A DNA stretch of 64,000 nt, from NCBI GenBank assembly GCA_038405435.1, contig JBBYHZ010000006.1; one strand, 5' to 3'. Position 1 is the first letter of the stretch; every line of letters starts with the position of its first letter. A model generated the notes under the pieces. That model was given only the letters and a program-made list of their open reading frames with translations. It ran no database searches and had not been told where the DNA came from. Both the position numbers and the translations under genes were made by a program. Positions 60,935 to 64,000 of the stretch are shown here, one piece after another. Source of the stretch: Dryocola clanedunensis_A. GTDB taxonomy: Bacteria > Pseudomonadota > Gammaproteobacteria > Enterobacterales > Enterobacteriaceae.

Positions 60935-61711
60935 ATGAGCAAGCTCTGGTGGCAGACAAAAGGTGAAGGAAAAATCGATCTTGTGCTGCTGCACGGATGG
61001 GGACTGAACGCCGAAGTGTGGCATTGCATCGTTGAGGAACTCGGCTCGCAGTTTCGCTTACATCTGGTTGATTTGCCGGGCTACGGCCGAAGCCAGGGGT
61101 TTGGCGCGCTGACGCTGGAAGAGATGGCGGAGGTTGTGCTGGCGCAGGCACCTCAGCAGGCTATCTGGCTCGGCTGGAGCCTGGGCGGGTTGGTGGCAAG
61201 CCGGGTCGCTTTGAGACATCCTGAGCGCGTGCGCGGATTAATCACCGTGGCTTCATCGCCTTGTTTTACCGCCCATGAAGAGTGGCCCGGCATTAAGCCG
61301 GACGTGCTCGCCGGGTTCCAGCGGCAGCTAAGTGAGGATTTTCAGCGGACGGTAGAGCGCTTCCTCGCGCTGCAAACGCTGGGCACGGAGACGGCCCGCC
61401 AGGACGCTCGCCAGCTTAAAGCGGTGGTGCTGGAACAGCCAATGCCGGAGGTAGATGTACTTAACGGCGGGCTGGAGATCCTGAAAACCGTCGACCTGCG
61501 TGAAGAGATGGACAAGCTAACCGTGCCTCTGTTGCGCCTTTACGGTTATCTTGACGGGCTGGTGCCGCGCAAAATCGCGGGGCTGCTGGATGAGCGCTAC
61601 CCGCAAAGCGGCTCCGCTATTTTCCCGAAGGCCGCCCACGCGCCGTTTATTTCGCATCCCGCTGAGTTCTGCGAGCAGATTTATCAGTTCGCAAAGCTTG
61701 TTGATGAATAG
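60935..61711 (+). CDS. bioH: Pimeloyl-[acyl-carrier protein] methyl ester esterase BioH
   Basis: 258 aa alpha/beta hydrolase that removes the methyl group from pimeloyl-ACP methyl ester in biotin synthesis. Nucleophile Ser82 is in GWSLGG; the oxyanion region is LLHGWGLNAEVW; the Asp of YGYLDGLVP and the His of AAHAPFISHP complete the triad. It converges on feoC with a 7-bp gap. Confidence 0.95.
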   Translation: MSKLWWQTKGEGKIDLVLLHGWGLNAEVWHCIVEELGSQFRLHLVDLPGYGRSQGFGALTLEEMAEVVLAQAPQQAIWLGWSLGGLVASRVALRHPERVRGLITVASSPCFTAHEEWPGIKPDVLAGFQRQLSEDFQRTVERFLALQTLGTETARQDARQLKAVVLEQPMPEVDVLNGGLEILKTVDLREEMDKLTVPLLRLYGYLDGLVPRKIAGLLDERYPQSGSAIFPKAAHAPFISHPAEFCEQIYQFAKLVDE

Positions 61712-61718
61712 CGATGGT

Positions 61719-61958
61719 TTAGCCCTGCAGCACCCAGACTTCCCGCAGGCATTTTTTTCCTTCGGGGCAGCTCTTGCAGCTCCCCGTCAGGCAGTCTCTC
61801 GGGTCTTCCTCAACCCGCATCGCTTTACCCATCGCCTCTAAGCGACCGAGCATGGCGTTCACCAGCGGCAGCGGGGTGGCGAGCAGCTGGCTTATCTGTG
61901 CGGCATCCATACGGCCCTGCAGGGCCAGTGTGTTACGAATATCAATTAAGCTCGCCAT
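61719..61958 (-). CDS. feoC: FeoC, ferrous iron transport accessory protein
   Basis: 79 aa. A winged-helix domain is followed by a Cys-rich loop with Cys56, Cys61, Cys64 and Cys70 (CLTGSCKSCPEGKKC), the same positions as in E. coli FeoC. The loop can bind an Fe-S cluster. FeoC is proposed to protect FeoB from proteolysis or to act as a redox/iron sensor. Last gene of feoABC, 18 bp after feoB. Confidence 0.93.
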   Translation of the reverse strand: MASLIDIRNTLALQGRMDAAQISQLLATPLPLVNAMLGRLEAMGKAMRVEEDPRDCLTGSCKSCPEGKKCLREVWVLQG

Positions 61959-61976
61959 AACTTCCCCCTGTTGCCC

Positions 61977-64000
61977 TTAGTGACAGTCGCCGGTGCTGGC
62001 TTCACAGCAGGCAGCCGCTGCCGTTTTACGGGTCGACATCAGGCTGAGGTTCACACGGCTACGCGCACGGCGCAGGCCGCCCATTAACACCACGTTAAAC
62101 AGGATCACCACCAGAATGCAGATCAGGCTGTACTGCGGATGTTCTTTGAACGACACGGTCTGGTAGTAGAGCGTGGAGAGAGAATAAGCGATATTCAGCC
62201 CCCACAGGATGGAGAAGGTCATCCAGCCACGGCTCGACTCGCGGGCAACTGCGCCCATCACCGAAATGCACGGGATATAGAGCAGGACGAAAATCAGGTA
62301 GCTGTAGGCCGCCGCCGCGCTGCCGAACTTGTCGCTCATCACGCCCATTGCGCCGGTCGCCATTTCGCCGTCGCCTTTGCTGGCTTCGATGGGGTTGGCC
62401 AGCACGCTCAGGCTGAAGGTGTCTTTCAGGCTTTGCCAGGTTTCCCCGGCGGCACCGCCCAGTTCGTCCCACAGGTTGAAGCTGGCGGCGTCAAACTCTT
62501 CGTTATGCATGTCTTCCGCGGTGTAGAGGGTGTTGAGCGTCCCCACCACGACCTCTTTCGCCATCGCACCGGTAAACAGCCCTACGGTGGCCTGCCAGTT
62601 ATCTTCATGCACGCCGATTGGCTTAAGCAGCGGGGTCAGAACTTTACTGACGGAGGCCAGCGCCGAATCGTTGATGTTGTCCACCGGCTTGCCGCTGAAC
62701 GAGAAGCTGTTCAGGGCACCGATGAAAATACTGACGATGACAATCACCTTACCGGCGCGCAGCACGAAGCCCTTCAGGCGCTGCCAGGTCTGCATCAGCA
62801 GGCTTTTCAGGTGCGGCACGTGATAGACCGGCAGCTCCATCACGAACGGCGTCGCTTCACCGCGCATGATGGTGTACTTGAGCATCAGCCCGGTCAGGAT
62901 CGCCATTACGATGCCGAGAATGTAGAGGGAGAAGACAACCAGCGCGCCTTCCTGCCCGAAGAACGCGGCGGCAAAGACGGCAAAAATGGCCAGACGCGCG
63001 CCGCAGGACATAAACGGTGCCATCATGATGGTCATCAGGCGTTCACGCGGGGCGTCCAGGGTTCGTGCACCCATCACGGACGGCACGTTACAGCCGAAGC
63101 CGACAATCAGCGGCACGAAGGATTTGCCCGGCAGGCCGAGCGCCTGCATCAGCCTGTCCATCACGAACGCCGCGCGGGCCATGTAGCCGGAATCCTCAAG
63201 GAAGGAGAGGAACAGGTACATCATGCCGATTTGCGGCACCAGCGGCAGCACGGTATTGATACCGCCGCCGATGCCCTGGGCTAAGAAGATGGTCAGCCAG
63301 TCCGGGAAGTGCAGCGTGGCGCCAATCCACTGAATGCCGTGAATAAAGATGGCCGCAGAGCCGCCGTCGAAAATAGGCTGCAGCGCGCCGCCGATGTTAA
63401 TCGCCAGCAGGAACATGACGTACATGACCAGCAAAAAGATCGGCAGGCCGAGGAAGCGGTTCAGGATGATTTTGTCCATCATCGCCGTCATGCGGCTTGG
63501 CTCGGCGGTCAGGCTGTTGCTGACGGTATCGCAGACGGCGGCGATGCACTGATAGCGCGCATCGGCAATCAGCAGGGCCGGATCTTCAAGGGTTTGTGCA
63601 AGATTTTCACGCGCTTTTTCGAGCTTGTCCGCAGCGCTGCCGGCAAAGGCCTGGCTGTAAATATCGCCTTCGAGCATTTGCAGGGCCAGCCAGCGGCGCT
63701 GCTGTTCCGGCATCTCGCCGGACATGTCCGCCGCCAGGCTGTCGACTTCTTTGAGCAGCGCGGGCGGGTAAAGCACCAGGTCCGGGCGGCCGTTAGGTTC
63801 CCGGCGGTCGATGGCGAGCTTCAGCCCTTCGATGCCGCGCCCTCGGGTTGATACCAGCGGCACGACAGGGCAGCCAAGGCGGGCGGCAAGGGCATCGATG
63901 TCGATGCGGATAGCCTGCTTCTCGGCGATATCGAGCATATTGAGCGCCACAACGCAGGGAATGCCCAGCTCCAGCAGCTGAAGCGTCAGGTAGAGGTTGC
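61977..64000 (-). CDS. feoB: Ferrous iron transporter FeoB (N-terminus outside the window)
   Basis: The last ~673 residues are present; the reading frame runs off the right edge in NLYLTLQLLELGIPCVV, so about 100 N-terminal residues with the G1-G3 GTPase motifs lie outside. Visible: the end of the G domain (LNMLD, VSTRGRG), the helical GDI-like domain, then the membrane core with two gate motifs, VGFGCNVPSVMGARTLD and FTGAMAKEVVVGTLNTLY. The Cys-rich C-terminal tail (AACCEASTGDCH) is typical of gammaproteobacteria. It imports Fe(II) across the inner membrane. Confidence 0.96.
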   Translation of the reverse strand, partial: NLYLTLQLLELGIPCVVALNMLDIAEKQAIRIDIDALAARLGCPVVPLVSTRGRGIEGLKLAIDRREPNGRPDLVLYPPALLKEVDSLAADMSGEMPEQQRRWLALQMLEGDIYSQAFAGSAADKLEKARENLAQTLEDPALLIADARYQCIAAVCDTVSNSLTAEPSRMTAMMDKIILNRFLGLPIFLLVMYVMFLLAINIGGALQPIFDGGSAAIFIHGIQWIGATLHFPDWLTIFLAQGIGGGINTVLPLVPQIGMMYLFLSFLEDSGYMARAAFVMDRLMQALGLPGKSFVPLIVGFGCNVPSVMGARTLDAPRERLMTIMMAPFMSCGARLAIFAVFAAAFFGQEGALVVFSLYILGIVMAILTGLMLKYTIMRGEATPFVMELPVYHVPHLKSLLMQTWQRLKGFVLRAGKVIVIVSIFIGALNSFSFSGKPVDNINDSALASVSKVLTPLLKPIGVHEDNWQATVGLFTGAMAKEVVVGTLNTLYTAEDMHNEEFDAASFNLWDELGGAAGETWQSLKDTFSLSVLANPIEASKGDGEMATGAMGVMSDKFGSAAAAYSYLIFVLLYIPCISVMGAVARESSRGWMTFSILWGLNIAYSLSTLYYQTVSFKEHPQYSLICILVVILFNVVLMGGLRRARSRVNLSLMSTRKTAAAACCEASTGDCH

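Noticed and set aside
60897..61151. 85-codon N-terminal extension of gntX
   Set aside because: It runs antisense through bioH; the conserved start MLTIPGLCWLC at 60896 gives the normal 227-residue protein.
62139..63284. 381-codon open frame antisense to feoB
   Set aside because: Shadow frame within feoB; translation is His/Gln/Arg-rich with no family resemblance.

Overview
This window is chromosomal DNA from a member of the Enterobacteriaceae. Nearly every protein is close to an Escherichia coli K-12 homologue, and the gene order follows the K-12 segment from dcrB to feoB (the 76-77 min region) in reverse orientation. It is not E. coli itself. It lacks gntT and the rtc genes, carries a TRAP transporter and a higBA pair that K-12 does not have there, and its glp block is inverted. 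An Enterobacter/Klebsiella/Leclercia-like organism is plausible, but the genus cannot be settled from sequence reading alone. Comparisons with E. coli here are from memory of those proteins and that map.

Layout. 1-1.9 kb: dcrB, yhhQ (queuosine precursor uptake) and tusA. 1.9-5.8 kb: accessory insert with a DctP-DctQ-DctM TRAP transporter preceded by a CRP-like site and a KdgR-like palindrome, then a convergent higB-higA toxin-antitoxin pair. 5.9-10.2 kb: zntA with its ZntR operator, yhhN, yhhM, yhhL, rsmD. 10.3-14.8 kb: ftsY-ftsE-ftsX and rpoH (heat-shock sigma factor) with a sigma-E-type promoter and a DnaA box. 15-21.9 kb: livJ, panM, livKHMGF (branched-chain amino acid uptake). 22-27.4 kb: a small secreted ORF of unknown function and ugpBAECQ (glycerol-3-phosphate / phosphodiester uptake) with Pho-box-like repeats. 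27.4-33.8 kb: yhhA, ggt, yhhY, the iron-stress sRNA gene ryhB followed directly by an ERIC element, yhhX, pirin yhhW, gntR. 34-37.9 kb: gntK-gntU, yhgN, asd. 38.2-47.7 kb: glgBXCAP (glycogen). 47.8-51.5 kb: glpR-glpG-glpE and divergent glpD. 51.6-59.3 kb: malT and divergent malPQ. 59.3-64 kb: a 44-bp tandem repeat array, nfuA with an IscR site, gntX, bioH, feoC and feoB (cut by the window end).

The genes join several nutrient systems: glycogen synthesis and breakdown (glg), maltodextrin breakdown (mal), glycerol-P (ugp, glp), gluconate (gnt), branched-chain amino acids (liv), and iron and Fe-S control (ryhB, nfuA, feo). Intergenic gaps carry many REP-type palindromes in two main sequence families. 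No tRNA, rRNA, CRISPR, prophage or complete IS element was seen. I found no wholly new biological system. The most notable points are the putative CRP/KdgR-controlled TRAP transporter, a GlgC with Thr at the position of the E. coli activator residue Lys39, the apparent inversion of the glp block between REP clusters, and the repeat array standing where K-12 has gntT.
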